From IMG/VR virus record IMGVR_UViG_3300029922_000139, positions 1 to 41,514 of that record: DNA of 41,514 nucleotides, one strand, 5' to 3'. Of this stretch, positions 31,334 through 40,501 are shown in pieces (the first letter of the stretch is position 1; each line of letters begins with the position of its first letter). Below the pieces are notes generated by a model. That model had not been told where the DNA came from and searched no databases. It saw nothing but the letters and a program-made list of their open reading frames with translations. The stretch comes from a virus. The translations under genes and the position numbers were made by a program.

Positions 31334-32314
31334 TTAAATCCCGTCAGCGTACTGAAGGGTTTCAGGGTATGGCAATTCCAACTCACCGAATGCCCAAATG
31401 TAGGGCGCGATGAAACGGATGCCTTGATAGTATGCAGTTTCGCGACGGATAGGCACCATCGGGTAACGCACACGGTTTTCTTCGTTGGTGTAGGCCAACA
31501 TACGGTCTTCGCCTTCAACGCCACGTCCGGTGAGCCACTTGACGGGTTGAATGTCGAGTTCCTTGCCGTTGACTTCGAGAGCAATGGAATTCTCTTTCAA
31601 GAATTTCAAGATCGAAACATTTCCGGCAGAGCTGACCTTTTGGCTTGCGATGTAGCTGAACTGAGCTGGTGGCAAGAGCAACTTGGAAGGGCACACTGCG
31701 AAGGCAGCGGCAGACCAAGTGCTTTCGATCAACTCATTCACGTCAGCAAGAATCTCGTCAGGGGTTTTGTTGACCCACAGAGTAGACCCGCTCACACCTG
31801 CATTGACTCCGCTCTCGGTGATTGCTGAGTTGTTCAACAATCCTTGAGCGCCTACATCGGTCGAGCCGATATAGATCATCTGATCGATCGCCATCTGATA
31901 GAGAATATTCAGGGCGTCTGCCTTCTGAGAATCAATCGGAGTTCCAAGGCGCTGAGAGCGATCCAATTCCACCGAAGTGAAACTGACTTCGCGACCCAAG
32001 AGACGCAGTGGCAACACGGTCTTTTGACCGTCGATCGACACACCAGGAATGGCGGTTGATTCAGCCGACAACCAAGGCAAGTTGCCCCCGTTGCTTCCGT
32101 TTGAATTCGACTGAGTACCACCAGCCGCAAACGCTGACTGAATGAACGACGTGCTTTCATCGCTCATCGTGATACCAGGACGAAGCTTGATATCACGACC
32201 CCAACTCACGCTCGTGAGTGGCATGTAGAGACGTTTGTCTAAGTTTTCGAGCTGATTGACGTAGAACGCCAACGCCGAGTCTTTCGTCTTAAATCCTCTA
32301 GTGAATCTTTTCAT
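31334..32314 (-). CDS. Major capsid protein (DUF2184, HK97 fold)
   Basis: 326 residues. YVNQLENLDKRLYMPLTSVS, WGRDIKLRPGITMSDESTSF, MAIDQMIYIGSTDVGAQGLL, LLLPPAQFSYIASQKVSSAG and the C-terminal GIRFIAPYIWAFGELELPYP are DUF2184 hallmarks. Order protease/scaffold, cement, capsid, neck agrees. No separate delta domain is seen, in keeping with the scaffold being part of the protease polypeptide. Confidence 0.9.
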   Translation of the reverse strand: MKRFTRGFKTKDSALAFYVNQLENLDKRLYMPLTSVSWGRDIKLRPGITMSDESTSFIQSAFAAGGTQSNSNGSNGGNLPWLSAESTAIPGVSIDGQKTVLPLRLLGREVSFTSVELDRSQRLGTPIDSQKADALNILYQMAIDQMIYIGSTDVGAQGLLNNSAITESGVNAGVSGSTLWVNKTPDEILADVNELIESTWSAAAFAVCPSKLLLPPAQFSYIASQKVSSAGNVSILKFLKENSIALEVNGKELDIQPVKWLTGRGVEGEDRMLAYTNEENRVRYPMVPIRRETAYYQGIRFIAPYIWAFGELELPYPETLQYADGI

Positions 32315-32337
32315 TTTCTCATTTCCTCTCTGCTCTA

Positions 32338-32856
32338 TTACTGAGCGATTCGGACTTCGCCGAATCCGTTAGAATCCACACCATCAGCCGCCCACGTTAC
32401 GTTTCCAACGAGGGTGCCAGTGAGAGGAACATTGTTTCCAGTCGTCGCCACTTCAAGCTGTCCAGCCGGATGGCCAGCACTTGCGGTAACAACCAAGCCC
32501 ACGACCTGGCCGCGCACTGGTGATCCAGCGTTGACGAAAACGGAGACATAACCACGAACGCAAAGACCCTGAATCTGAAGCGGGTTTGGCTCATCGGTGT
32601 AGAAGTCTTCATTGGTGTTGTTTCCGCTGATTGCAGGTGCTTGACGAGTCAAGATACCGGCAAACAAGGAAGCGGTGTCAGCTGCCACCATCGGGGTGAC
32701 GCCTTCAGGTCCGCCCGATTGGGAAACGTACTTCATCGGAAGTCCGTAGTTTGCTGGGAATGGGGAGATGAGCGTTACAGGCTCGATGTTTGATTCATCG
32801 ACGCGAGTAACGTCACCTGGAATACCAGACGGAGACGCATATAAATAGCTAACCAT
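32338..32856 (-). CDS. Capsid cement/decoration protein
   Basis: 172 residues. The blocks VTLISPFPANYGLPMKYVSQ, GVTPMVAADTASLFAGILTR and LCVRGYVSVFVNAGSPVRGQ match the structural cement proteins encoded next to DUF2184 capsids. It probably binds the assembled shell as trimers to stabilise it. It lies directly upstream of the capsid gene. Confidence 0.75.
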   Translation of the reverse strand: MVSYLYASPSGIPGDVTRVDESNIEPVTLISPFPANYGLPMKYVSQSGGPEGVTPMVAADTASLFAGILTRQAPAISGNNTNEDFYTDEPNPLQIQGLCVRGYVSVFVNAGSPVRGQVVGLVVTASAGHPAGQLEVATTGNNVPLTGTLVGNVTWAADGVDSNGFGEVRIAQ

Positions 32857-32890
32857 TTTTATTCTCTGCTTTCTGGCCTAGTCAGGCCGG

Positions 32891-34324
32891 TTACTTCGCC
32901 ACGCCGTAATGCTTGGCATTGATTTCGTTCAACTCTTCAGCGGTTTTTCCTTCAGAAGCCGTGTTATCCACGTCTTCATCTTTCCACTTGGTGGAGTCTT
33001 TAGTTCCGCCGAGTCCGGTTCCGCGTTTCGATTTCACGAGCGCTGATGCGGCCATGAAAAGCATATCGACGTTGGTCTTGGCATCAAACACAGGCTTTTT
33101 ATGGCCGAGTTGTTTGAGGACCTTCATACCTTCGTCCGACTTGGCAAACTCTTTCAGGCACTTTGAGCGTGCATCTTTGCCTTTGAATTTTTTTCCTGGT
33201 GTGAGGATTTCAAACTTAGCTTCGTCGCCAGTTTTCTTTTTCTGTGACTCTTCGGCCTCTTCGCCTTCTTCGTCTTCACAGTCTTCGTCATCAGTTTCTT
33301 CCATGTCTTCGTCTTCAGACTCTTCCATGTCCTCATCGCCAGACATGTCTTCGTCGCCGTCTTCTTCAGACTCTTCGTCATCAGCTTTTTTGTTGCCGAG
33401 AACTTTCAGAATCTTTGCGATAGCGGCTTCAAGTTTGTCGAGACGGCCATTCTGTCCGACTTCATCGTCTTCGTCAGAATCATCCATTTCTTCATCGTCA
33501 GACTTTTTAGGCTTGTCTTCTTCGTCTTCATCATCGGACTTTTTCGAGCCCATCATGCCATCGAGCTTGTCGTTCATGTCGGCCATCTTCTTGACGAGAT
33601 CATCGTAGGTAACTTGCTCAGGCGTCTTTCCGCCTTCATCGTCACCAGTCTTGGTTTTCTTCTTGGCCTTTGCCAAGTCGGCAGCCTTTTTGTCTTCAGC
33701 GGCCACAGCTGCATCAACGGTCTTGCCGAGATTTTTCAATTGCTCAGCTAATTCTTTCAGCGTTTTCATTTCTTCACCTTTCGTTTTGTGATCTTTGATC
33801 GCATAGGTAGGACCTGCACGACCTTGCTCGACAAGAGCAATATGGTTTCCAATGATGTTTAACTGCTTACCTTCACCATCACCTGTTTGTTCATACTCAG
33901 CATCGTATCCGCATGAGACTTCTCGCAATCCGTTTCTAACAAGACCGATTGCAAGCTCATCGGTGATGAGAAGATCAGCCAAAAGCATTTCTTCGCCGTC
34001 TTCATCAACTTCAGTACCCTTGCGAACATTTTGAGCCGTGCCGTGCGTGAGGTCTTTCCAGTTTGCAGGGACAACAAAATCCTCCGGATGTTTGATCGTG
34101 ATCGACTTGCCGTTGAAGCTCGCCATCGTTTGAGGACGAAAAACTTCTGAAGCATCTCGATACACCCAAACTTTTCCGTCATTGCCAACTTCAAGCGGCG
34201 TTTCACCTGGCCCATAATCCTGCCAGCCCGTACGAGCAACAGGCACACTCATGCAGAGAAGAAAGCCTTCCGGCGTTTCAACAATGTTCTCTGATAAGCG
34301 TGAAGGGGTGAAAAACTTTGCCAT
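32891..34324 (-). CDS. DUF2213 prohead protease with fused acidic scaffold
   Basis: 477 residues. Residues ~1-185 are DUF2213: VPVARTGWQDYGPGETPL, SITIKHPEDFVVPANWKDLT, LREVSCGYDAEYEQTGDGEG and NHIALVEQGRAGPTYAIKD. From residue ~190 a coiled, charged segment runs into ~150 residues of Asp/Glu/Met/Ser blocks, then a Lys-rich end with a small C-terminal domain. A protease plus scaffold in one chain is common for DUF2184 phages. His and Ser in HPEDF/REVSCGYD may be catalytic. Confidence 0.85.
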   Translation of the reverse strand: MAKFFTPSRLSENIVETPEGFLLCMSVPVARTGWQDYGPGETPLEVGNDGKVWVYRDASEVFRPQTMASFNGKSITIKHPEDFVVPANWKDLTHGTAQNVRKGTEVDEDGEEMLLADLLITDELAIGLVRNGLREVSCGYDAEYEQTGDGEGKQLNIIGNHIALVEQGRAGPTYAIKDHKTKGEEMKTLKELAEQLKNLGKTVDAAVAAEDKKAADLAKAKKKTKTGDDEGGKTPEQVTYDDLVKKMADMNDKLDGMMGSKKSDDEDEEDKPKKSDDEEMDDSDEDDEVGQNGRLDKLEAAIAKILKVLGNKKADDEESEEDGDEDMSGDEDMEESEDEDMEETDDEDCEDEEGEEAEESQKKKTGDEAKFEILTPGKKFKGKDARSKCLKEFAKSDEGMKVLKQLGHKKPVFDAKTNVDMLFMAASALVKSKRGTGLGGTKDSTKWKDEDVDNTASEGKTAEELNEINAKHYGVAK

Positions 34325-34327
34325 GAA

Positions 34328-35116
34328 TTAGTGGAGTTGGCTCGCGAGTGGAAGCATCGAGAAGCGAAGCCCAATGACGGTGTTGTTTGCCGGTGCAGTT
34401 GCCACCAAAGTGGTAGTGCTTGAGTTAGTCGCGCCGAGAACGCGAAGAATAACTTGAGAGCCAGCGGTGCCAGCCACAGCAAGATTGGTGTCGCCTACAA
34501 CATCGAGATCAAGCGTGCCTGATCCAGTAGCCACAGGAACTTGAACGGTTCCGGTTCCTGATCCAGCACTAGAAGTGATCGCGATGAACGGAACACCGGG
34601 CGCGGCAGTCACGCCAGCGGGCACACCAAGAGTCGCCCAGTTGGTAGGGGTTGTAGTTCCAACAGCGGTAACAACATAAGCAAGGCCCGCTGTGAGTCCT
34701 GATGTGACGTTGATCGAAGATCCGCTAAGAGGTGAAACGTATCCGTGGTAGCCACCGAGATAGCCGCCATAATTTCCAGTGAGTTGAACAACGATGTATC
34801 CCGCCGCTGGGTTGGGGTTTCCCGCCGCTGGTGTTGAGCTTGTGTGCATGTAGACTGCCGCACACCCAGGACCTTTTAAATTTCTGATGCCGAGTCCGTT
34901 ACCGTTGGTGCTGTCCACGATAAAGTTGCAATCGATTTGATTCGACGATCCAGCTTTCACTTTGTTGATGAAAGTCTCACCGAATTGGTTTTGTTCAACC
35001 ATCGAAGGGTATTGCGATCCGCTAGACTCAAACGCTCCACCTTGGGCAAGTGTTTGTGTCGGCATCGCCACCAGGGCAGCGATCATCGCGAGTGACGCGA
35101 AAATAATTTGTTTCAT
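34328..35116 (-). CDS. Virion-type protein with an N-terminal signal peptide
   Basis: 262 residues. MKQIIFASLAMIAALVAM then PTQTLAQ is a clear Sec signal peptide (Lys n-region, hydrophobic core, L-A-Q end), behind a strong binding site (AAGGAGAAATTTTC). The mature part (VDSTNGNGLGIRNLKGPGCA, SGLTAGLAYVVTAVGTTTPT, GVTAAPGVPFIAITSSAGSG) resembles a capsid-region protein common in other phages without a signal. It lies between the MuF-like and protease genes. Confidence 0.75.
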   Translation of the reverse strand: MKQIIFASLAMIAALVAMPTQTLAQGGAFESSGSQYPSMVEQNQFGETFINKVKAGSSNQIDCNFIVDSTNGNGLGIRNLKGPGCAAVYMHTSSTPAAGNPNPAAGYIVVQLTGNYGGYLGGYHGYVSPLSGSSINVTSGLTAGLAYVVTAVGTTTPTNWATLGVPAGVTAAPGVPFIAITSSAGSGTGTVQVPVATGSGTLDLDVVGDTNLAVAGTAGSQVILRVLGATNSSTTTLVATAPANNTVIGLRFSMLPLASQLH

Positions 35117-35202
35117 GAAAATTTCTCCTTGACTCTAAGCTGGGGGCAAAGATTGCTTTTCGCAATTAAGAAGCGAGCAGCCAAAAGAGAAAGCGTCAAG
35201 TA

Positions 35203-35949
35203 TTAATCGGGAAAGAAAGGCTCAGGGTAACACCTGCAATTGGGAAAAGTGCCGGGATGCCCGACAGTTCCGTCGTCAAGTTCAGGTGGTGAATCCCAGC
35301 TGAAAACTTGACCATCGAGTTTCTTGCCTTTGCGAAACTCATGAGCTTCACGAACAGCGGCGTCACCACTGTTACGCCAAATGTACTGCCGAGAGCCCGC
35401 TGCCTGTGCGCGAGTCTGAGTAATCACTGAGTTAGACCTTGCCACTTCGGTACGCGCGATCCGCTCAGCATCGTTCTCACTGACTTTGCCTTGGCGTTGA
35501 AGTTCAGCCGCGATCTCACTTGAGCGTGTCCCGTTGTAGACTGCCTCAAGTGCAAGCTTCTGTGCTCGCTCAGCGGCTCTCATCGGAATGGATTTCACCA
35601 AGTCGATTTGTTCCTGCATCAACTCAGCGGCGCGTTTGCCTGTTGCCGCTCTTGCCACTGTGGTTTGCATGGCCTGATGAATTTCTTTTGAGCGGTTCTT
35701 CCACGCGGTTTTATTTTTCTTTGCCACGCGCTCAAGCATCTTGGCACTTTGTCGTGCGGCCCATGGACCTAAGCGCTCAGAATATTCGGTGAGCACTCTC
35801 AACATTTCTTTTTCATTACGGATGGTGGCACCGTCAACGTGGATCTCAACAACGTGAGCAGCGTTACGCGCTACTTGCTTCAGTGCTTTTGCAAACTGAG
35901 CTTCAGCGGATTGGTTGGGCTTGAAATTTTTCGAACGGGCTACGGGCAT
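35203..35949 (-). CDS. Phage head morphogenesis protein (MuF / SPP1 gp7 family)
   Basis: 248 residues. A helical N-terminus is followed by the family core: NDAERIARTEVARSNSVITQ, the EAHEFRKGKKLDGQVFSW segment and the closing HPGTFPNCRCYPEPFF (the P-N-C-R-C motif). Such proteins bind the portal and enter the head in small numbers. Its start lies inside the Fis-like gene (47-base overlap). Confidence 0.85.
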   Translation of the reverse strand: MPVARSKNFKPNQSAEAQFAKALKQVARNAAHVVEIHVDGATIRNEKEMLRVLTEYSERLGPWAARQSAKMLERVAKKNKTAWKNRSKEIHQAMQTTVARAATGKRAAELMQEQIDLVKSIPMRAAERAQKLALEAVYNGTRSSEIAAELQRQGKVSENDAERIARTEVARSNSVITQTRAQAAGSRQYIWRNSGDAAVREAHEFRKGKKLDGQVFSWDSPPELDDGTVGHPGTFPNCRCYPEPFFPD

Positions 35950-36136
35950 TCATCCCCCATTTCTTCAGTCGCATCGCAAGCGCTGTGCGTTTAAGTCCTA
36001 AAGACTTTGCGGCAAGCGTGATGCTGTATCCGTTGTATTCAAGAGCACGCGCTGCCATCTGCTCTAAAATTAAATCTTCACTCTCACCGAGCTGAACAAC
36101 GATTTGTTTCTCACCCAATGAGTTGACGACGATCAT
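35903..36136 (-). CDS. Small Fis-type helix-turn-helix protein
   Basis: 77 residues. Residues ~25-65 (LEQMAARALEYNGYSITLAA then KSLGLKRTALAMRLKKWGM) match the Fis/NtrC C-terminal HTH: helix, N-G-x-x-x-x-A-A-x-x-L-G, recognition helix R-x-x-L-x-x-R-L-K-K. Without a sensor domain it would be a small DNA-binding protein. It starts the cluster of small genes between portal and MuF and overlaps both neighbours, so it is made late with the head proteins. Confidence 0.75.
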   Translation of the reverse strand: MIVVNSLGEKQIVVQLGESEDLILEQMAARALEYNGYSITLAAKSLGLKRTALAMRLKKWGMNARSPFEKFQAQPIR

Positions 36137-36354
36137 GATCGCTTCACCAAATACACCCCTGGTGTGTTGATCATGCTGAGTCTTGCGTTTAAGCTTCTCA
36201 GCTCGCAGTTCACATAAGCTTTGTTGATGTGACGTACCATCTCGTCCGTTTCGACCTTAGCAACGAGGTTAAAGCAGCGAGGGTGATAAGAAACCTTGCC
36301 TTCTTTGACAGCGTCATACTTTATTTCCTTTCCACAGCTCGCGCAGTATTTCAT
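36133..36354 (-). CDS. Small zinc-binding-like protein
   Basis: 73 residues. MKYCASCGKEIKYDAVKEGK then SYHPRCF: C-x2-C ... H-x2-C spacing typical of a one-zinc finger as in LIM- or PARP-like fingers of small phage proteins. C-terminus helical then beta. Overlaps both neighbours by four bases. Function unknown. Confidence 0.7.
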   Translation of the reverse strand: MKYCASCGKEIKYDAVKEGKVSYHPRCFNLVAKVETDEMVRHINKAYVNCELRSLNARLSMINTPGVYLVKRS

Positions 36355-36668
36355 TGGTTGTCCTGCATCTTGACTCGTGAGCCAGACAACTTGTGAGTGG
36401 AGTCCACCAGAAAGATCAGCTCGCCGTCTCGAATAATGCAGTGACAGCGTTGTGGTGGCTCAGCCCCATCCCACTCGATGATGTAGCTTGGGATAAATGT
36501 CGGCTTATCGAGATCACCGTTAAATCGCCAAGTGGGTTTTGGCTTTCCCTTGCGGTGAGTGTGCTCATTGGTGTAAGCCACAGGCACTAAGTGATTCATT
36601 TCGCAGCCGGGGCAGTAAAAAAAATATCCCTCACCTTGCTTGTCTTTGATCGGGACAATTTTGCTCAT
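36351..36668 (-). CDS. DUF6527-type protein
   Basis: 105 residues. FFYCPGCEMNHLVPV, WRFNGDLDKPTFIPSYI, CHCIIRDGELIFLVDSTHKL: the C-P-G-C, W-x-F-N-G-D-x-x-K-P-T-F-x-P-S and C-H-x-x-x-x-D-G-x-I-x-F-L-x-D-x-x-H blocks are the DUF6527 pattern seen in many phages, function unknown; the cysteines and histidines suggest a metal site. Four-base overlaps with both neighbours. Confidence 0.8.
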   Translation of the reverse strand: MSKIVPIKDKQGEGYFFYCPGCEMNHLVPVAYTNEHTHRKGKPKPTWRFNGDLDKPTFIPSYIIEWDGAEPPQRCHCIIRDGELIFLVDSTHKLSGSRVKMQDNQ

Positions 36669-36934
36669 TCAGTTTCTTTCTCTTTGAAGTGTGGTCTATA
36701 GATGCGAGTCGCGCGTGGAGCGATAACCACAACACAGACGGCGTTTGATGCCGTGCCTTTTTTCTTTTTAAAGACAAGCGTCGTGCCGTTGGAAAGCTCA
36801 AGGCTCTCTCCGATCTTGATTGTGATCGCAACAGCGCCGCGCTCAAGCTTGTCGTTCAATAACTTCTGAAGTTTGTGAGGGTTGTCCTTTGGATCAATGG
36901 CTTTCATTTGATTTGGCTTGCTCCATGAAAACAT
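36665..36934 (-). CDS. Small protein with a possible CsrA-like C-terminal part
   Basis: 89 residues from the ATG at 36934 (GGAAC nine bases upstream); an ATG at 36907 is also possible. Residues ~40-82 (ITIKIGESLELSNGTTLVF ... VVVIAPRATRIYR) parallel the CsrA pattern T-R-K-x-G-E-S-x-x-I ... V-x-x-x-A-P-x-x-x-x-V-x-R, with a loop about three residues longer and an extra ~40-residue N-terminus. CsrA binds GGA motifs in mRNA leaders. The match is by eye and moderate; the protein may be unrelated. Confidence 0.55.
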   Translation of the reverse strand: MFSWSKPNQMKAIDPKDNPHKLQKLLNDKLERGAVAITIKIGESLELSNGTTLVFKKKKGTASNAVCVVVIAPRATRIYRPHFKEKETE

Positions 36935-37145
36935 GGTAACTGCGTTCCAAATAAATCAAAGGATTATCTCGGCTCGTCACGAAAAGTCTGCCTTCCCAAA
37001 ATAGGTAGGGAAACGCGAGCGGGTTTTTGAGGTTCATTTCAAAGACAACTTTTCCACCGAAGTCGTGGAGCTTCACGTTGAAAGGAAACTCTTTGCGCTG
37101 ATCAGGCGTGACGGTCTTGAGATTTACAACTTTTTCATCAGCCAT
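36894..37145 (-). CDS. Small hypothetical protein after the portal
   Basis: 83 residues, MADEKVVNLKTVTPDQRKEF onward. Beta-rich (FNVKLHDFGGKVVFEMNLKN, LFWEGRLFVTSRDNPLIYLE). No family recognised. The start lies in the last 22 bases of the portal gene and the stop is inside the next gene, so all are co-translated. Confidence 0.65.
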   Translation of the reverse strand: MADEKVVNLKTVTPDQRKEFPFNVKLHDFGGKVVFEMNLKNPLAFPYLFWEGRLFVTSRDNPLIYLERSYHVFMEQAKSNESH

Positions 37146-38902
37146 GCTTCAATCGCCTTTTGATCTTTCGTTACCGCGCGCTTACGAGCAGCGTCTTTCG
37201 TCTTCTTGTCCACGACTTTTTTCTTTCCTGAGAAAAGCTTGGTGAACTTCTTCCACCGTGAATCCTTGTTGATGCCCATCTTCTTGATAGTCTCCTTTGG
37301 TTCGTTAGGTCCATTGCCCGGATCACCCACATTGGTGCTCTCGTTTTCTGGATCAATTGGCTGATTCGGATCGATTGGATCATCTTCAGGGGCTGGCGGA
37401 AGTTCGTTCTCTGCCTCACTGATATCTTCATCCGTGATGTGTGAGAAAATTCCAGTTTCAGCGCCAGCTTGTTGAAGCTCTTTCATTCCGGTTGATGTAG
37501 AAATCAAGCCATCTTGGTGAGCAGCCACAACAGCGTTCGTGATCGCAGTCGTGATCTCAGCTTTCTCTTTTGCATTCATCTGCCAGAGCGGCGTGAACGT
37601 GAAGGTTAAATCTTTTGGGGCTGGCTCACCGAATGTCGATTGCCACAGAATCTTGATCATGATCTCAATCGGATTACGCAAGTAGGCTTCTTGTTTTGCG
37701 TTGATGGAGTCGTAATAGTTTCTGATATCCGTATCGCCGTTACCGCCTAAGCCCGCTGGCGATTGTCCGAGAAGTCTCACAAGTGGAGTCTCGCTTGCAC
37801 CGGATAGTTGCTCACCAAACTGGCCGAGCATGTCGCTTAGTCCAGCGAAGCTGTAGGCCGTCGTTGCAAACGCATCGTTTTTATCGAGTAGGGTTAAGCC
37901 TTCTGAGTTTTGAAACTGCCGCATGTATTCAAACATTTCGACAAGTCCCTGCTTAGCTTCACCACCGGATGACAAGATTTCTCGGAAGCCGTCGATGCTC
38001 ACAGTTCTTAGAAGTGCTCGTCCAATGAGCCCACCAGCGGAAGCCGTTGCGGTTTCAAACTCAATCAGCCTATCCCACATGCGCTCGATGATCGATTCAT
38101 CCCACATCATCTCGGTGATCGCTTGAAAGAATGGGAGCTTGTGTCCACCCATTCTGAAACAACGAGTGTGATGCACACGAACGCGAGCAGCGGTGAAAGC
38201 GCCAGCTGTTTGTGAGGTTTGTTTTGCTACGGTGTTTTCACCCGCTTGCGGCGAGACTGTTTCTGAACCCGCGCCAGGGACTTGGGCTGGATCGTTAAGA
38301 TTATTTCCAAGCACGATATCGTAGTAGGCTGGGAGTCCAATTTCTGGGCCTTCATCAATAATTTGGCTGAGCACGGGATTAAGTTGCCATCGGTCGTAAA
38401 CAGCAATGCCTTTAAACTGTCCTTCTTCGATCGTGTCTGGATCAAGTGGAGTTTCCAAGTCTTGCCCATCAATTTGAAAAACTCCGATTGCCCCGCCATA
38501 AAGTCTACCCCACGCTGTGGTGTCACGAATGCGTTGCCAAATTTGAATGCGAGACATGGCGGCCTTGAAATCTTGAACTTTGTCCGCACCATCGTTGGTG
38601 TTGAGAATCACGCCAGCTTTCGTCATGTCTTCAGCAACACAATCGATCACTCGTCCCGCGATCCATGATCCACGGTACATCGCTTCAAGCTGTGTGCGAT
38701 TGCGTGTGAGAAGATTGAACTGATAGCGACCGTAGGAAAGTTGATTCGTGTCTCCGTTCTCTTCACCGAGTGGAGTCACGCCGAGCTTCATCGCTAGATT
38801 TCTAAAACCGTCAGCGGTGTGTTTGGAGTGCTTAGGAACAATGGTAGGCTTTTGGGTTTGCTCGAAAACTTTCAAGCCCGGATCACTTTTCTTTTTTGAC
38901 AT
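37124..38902 (-). CDS. Portal protein (DUF1073 family)
   Basis: 592 residues. RNRTQLEAMYRGSWIAGRVI (V-D-x-x-x-E-D-M-T-K motif follows), AWGRLYGGAIGVFQIDGQDL, FFQAITEMMWDESIIERMWD, LVRLLGQSPAGLGGNGDTDI and IRNYYDSINAKQEAYL are DUF1073 portal hallmarks. The C-terminal ~90 residues are Pro/Glu/Asn-rich and then Lys-rich. The dodecameric ring lets DNA in and out. No Acb1-type anti-CBASS domain is visible at the end. Confidence 0.9.
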   Translation of the reverse strand: MSKKKSDPGLKVFEQTQKPTIVPKHSKHTADGFRNLAMKLGVTPLGEENGDTNQLSYGRYQFNLLTRNRTQLEAMYRGSWIAGRVIDCVAEDMTKAGVILNTNDGADKVQDFKAAMSRIQIWQRIRDTTAWGRLYGGAIGVFQIDGQDLETPLDPDTIEEGQFKGIAVYDRWQLNPVLSQIIDEGPEIGLPAYYDIVLGNNLNDPAQVPGAGSETVSPQAGENTVAKQTSQTAGAFTAARVRVHHTRCFRMGGHKLPFFQAITEMMWDESIIERMWDRLIEFETATASAGGLIGRALLRTVSIDGFREILSSGGEAKQGLVEMFEYMRQFQNSEGLTLLDKNDAFATTAYSFAGLSDMLGQFGEQLSGASETPLVRLLGQSPAGLGGNGDTDIRNYYDSINAKQEAYLRNPIEIMIKILWQSTFGEPAPKDLTFTFTPLWQMNAKEKAEITTAITNAVVAAHQDGLISTSTGMKELQQAGAETGIFSHITDEDISEAENELPPAPEDDPIDPNQPIDPENESTNVGDPGNGPNEPKETIKKMGINKDSRWKKFTKLFSGKKKVVDKKTKDAARKRAVTKDQKAIEAWLMKKL

Positions 38903-38914
38903 GTATCTTCCGCC

Positions 38915-40501
38915 TTAAATTAAGTTCTTCCACTGTTCAAGCTTATTCTTGTTACTCAACATATCTTGCACTGCATCGAATAGTGGGTCAAGTTGGTCAT
39001 CATGAGCATGAGAGTCATCAGCGGTGAACGCTTCCGCTTCTTCGATGAAATCGCTCGTGAATGGCGCGTTTTCAGGCACGCACACCATTTGAGCTTCTAA
39101 GTAGCCCTGTGCGTCCATCGCCCGCGTCAATTTATCTTTGTCGCGTTCAATTGCCTCAACAGGGATGCGACCTAAGAATTTTATTTTTTGAATGAGACCT
39201 GTGCCCGATGCTTTATCTTCCACCAAAAGTTTTCTCAGTTGACCTTGCCAGCGTTCCTCTTTGGGATGAATCTCCACCCACGGAAGATGTGGATCAATCT
39301 CGGAATGCTTGGCCCAAAAAGCGAGTGTACGTTTCTCAAGCTCAGGTGCCTCCCACTTACCTCGTATTTGATCAAGCAAGTAGAGCTTCCCATCTTCTCC
39401 GAGTCCGTAACAGCCAAATACCGAGTAATCGTTTCGCTCTTTTGTTTTCTGTGCGGTGTCCGCGTAAATACGACGGTATTTAATTTTTGGAAGAATCGTA
39501 TATCGCGGAAACCATTCTCCACGAAATATGTTGCCACCAATCGCGCGGGGGGCTTGTTGATATTGGGAGCTAAAAACATGCCTTGAAATACGGCTACCAG
39601 TCGCATCTTCCTTTTGGCCCGCTTCCATCGCCGTGAGATCAGCAATAGGTTCCTTGTAAGGCCAGTAACTAAATCTTTGCTCAGCATCTTTTTCTACTCC
39701 TTCTTGATATTTTGGATCTAACTTTGCGACGTACTCAGCATCGATGATCGCGGGTATCACCACATGCTTCCAATTGCCGCCTAAGTTTCCATTCATGATG
39801 AAGCCAGTTGGATCTTCTTCAGCGATTCGTTGCATGATCAAGATGATTGGTGTCTTAGGGTTAGCGCGGCGGCTCTTGACTGTGGTGATGAGCGCACGAT
39901 TGGCTTTATCTAACTTTGGTTTACTAAATGCATCTTCGGGCTTCAGCGGATCATCGATCAATATCGCGCCTTGAAATCCTTCTTTCATGTGTCCAGCTCT
40001 GAAGCCTGTGATTTGTCCACCGATAGAAGTTGCGTAAACACCGCCAGCACTCTTGCCATCCACTTCAACATTCCATCGCTTCTTAGCTTTCGAGTCGTCT
40101 ACAATTCGACGCGTCCAAAGTCTTTGATACTCATCCATTTGAATAAGATCACGAGCTGCCTGAGAATTCAGAAGTGCGAGATCATCACTGTATGACAAAT
40201 GTAGAAAGCGACACCAAGGATTGAGAGCAAGTCCACGAGCAATAAAATTAATGATGACCATCTCTGTCTTCGTTCCGCCAGGTGCGATGTTGATGATGAG
40301 ATTTTCTGTTTCACCTGTGATCACTTTCTCAAGCTCATCGGCGATCATTTTGTGATGCCAGTTCACGCGGAAGGAGTTTTGTTGTCTCACTCTGAAGAAA
40401 TAGCGAGTGAAGAGAAGATGATCTTTCTCACAAAAAGACTTCGCTATCTGATCGTCAAGAGACAGCTCAGAGCTTGTCTTTGAATTTATCTGTGGCTTCA
40501 T
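38915..40501 (-). CDS. terL: Terminase large subunit
   Basis: 528 residues. ATPase: Walker A-like [11 protein letters not shown] (residues 71-81), Walker [11 protein letters not shown] (181-190), then a coupling motif region. Nuclease: YADTAQKTK (Asp348), VEDKASG (Glu428, Asp429) and HDDQLD (Asp501, Asp502). It cuts and pumps DNA into the prohead. Its start overlaps the small subunit by 35 bases. The degenerate Walker A (G-G-T-K-T) is usual in this family. Confidence 0.95.
   Translation of the reverse strand: MKPQINSKTSSELSLDDQIAKSFCEKDHLLFTRYFFRVRQQNSFRVNWHHKMIADELEKVITGETENLIINIAPGGTKTEMVIINFIARGLALNPWCRFLHLSYSDDLALLNSQAARDLIQMDEYQRLWTRRIVDDSKAKKRWNVEVDGKSAGGVYATSIGGQITGFRAGHMKEGFQGAILIDDPLKPEDAFSKPKLDKANRALITTVKSRRANPKTPIILIMQRIAEEDPTGFIMNGNLGGNWKHVVIPAIIDAEYVAKLDPKYQEGVEKDAEQRFSYWPYKEPIADLTAMEAGQKEDATGSRISRHVFSSQYQQAPRAIGGNIFRGEWFPRYTILPKIKYRRIYADTAQKTKERNDYSVFGCYGLGEDGKLYLLDQIRGKWEAPELEKRTLAFWAKHSEIDPHLPWVEIHPKEERWQGQLRKLLVEDKASGTGLIQKIKFLGRIPVEAIERDKDKLTRAMDAQGYLEAQMVCVPENAPFTSDFIEEAEAFTADDSHAHDDQLDPLFDAVQDMLSNKNKLEQWKNLI

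Noticed and set aside
32913-33608. 231-residue plus-strand frame rich in serine
   Set aside because: It is the antisense of the acidic scaffold region; Asp/Glu codon runs read as Ser runs on the other strand. No binding site and it opposes the operon.
37124-37450. Anti-CBASS Acb1 domain at the end of the portal
   Set aside because: Some DUF1073 proteins are annotated with Acb1, but the C-terminal part here is Pro/Glu/Asn-rich and Lys-rich with no H-x-T-type phosphodiesterase motifs.
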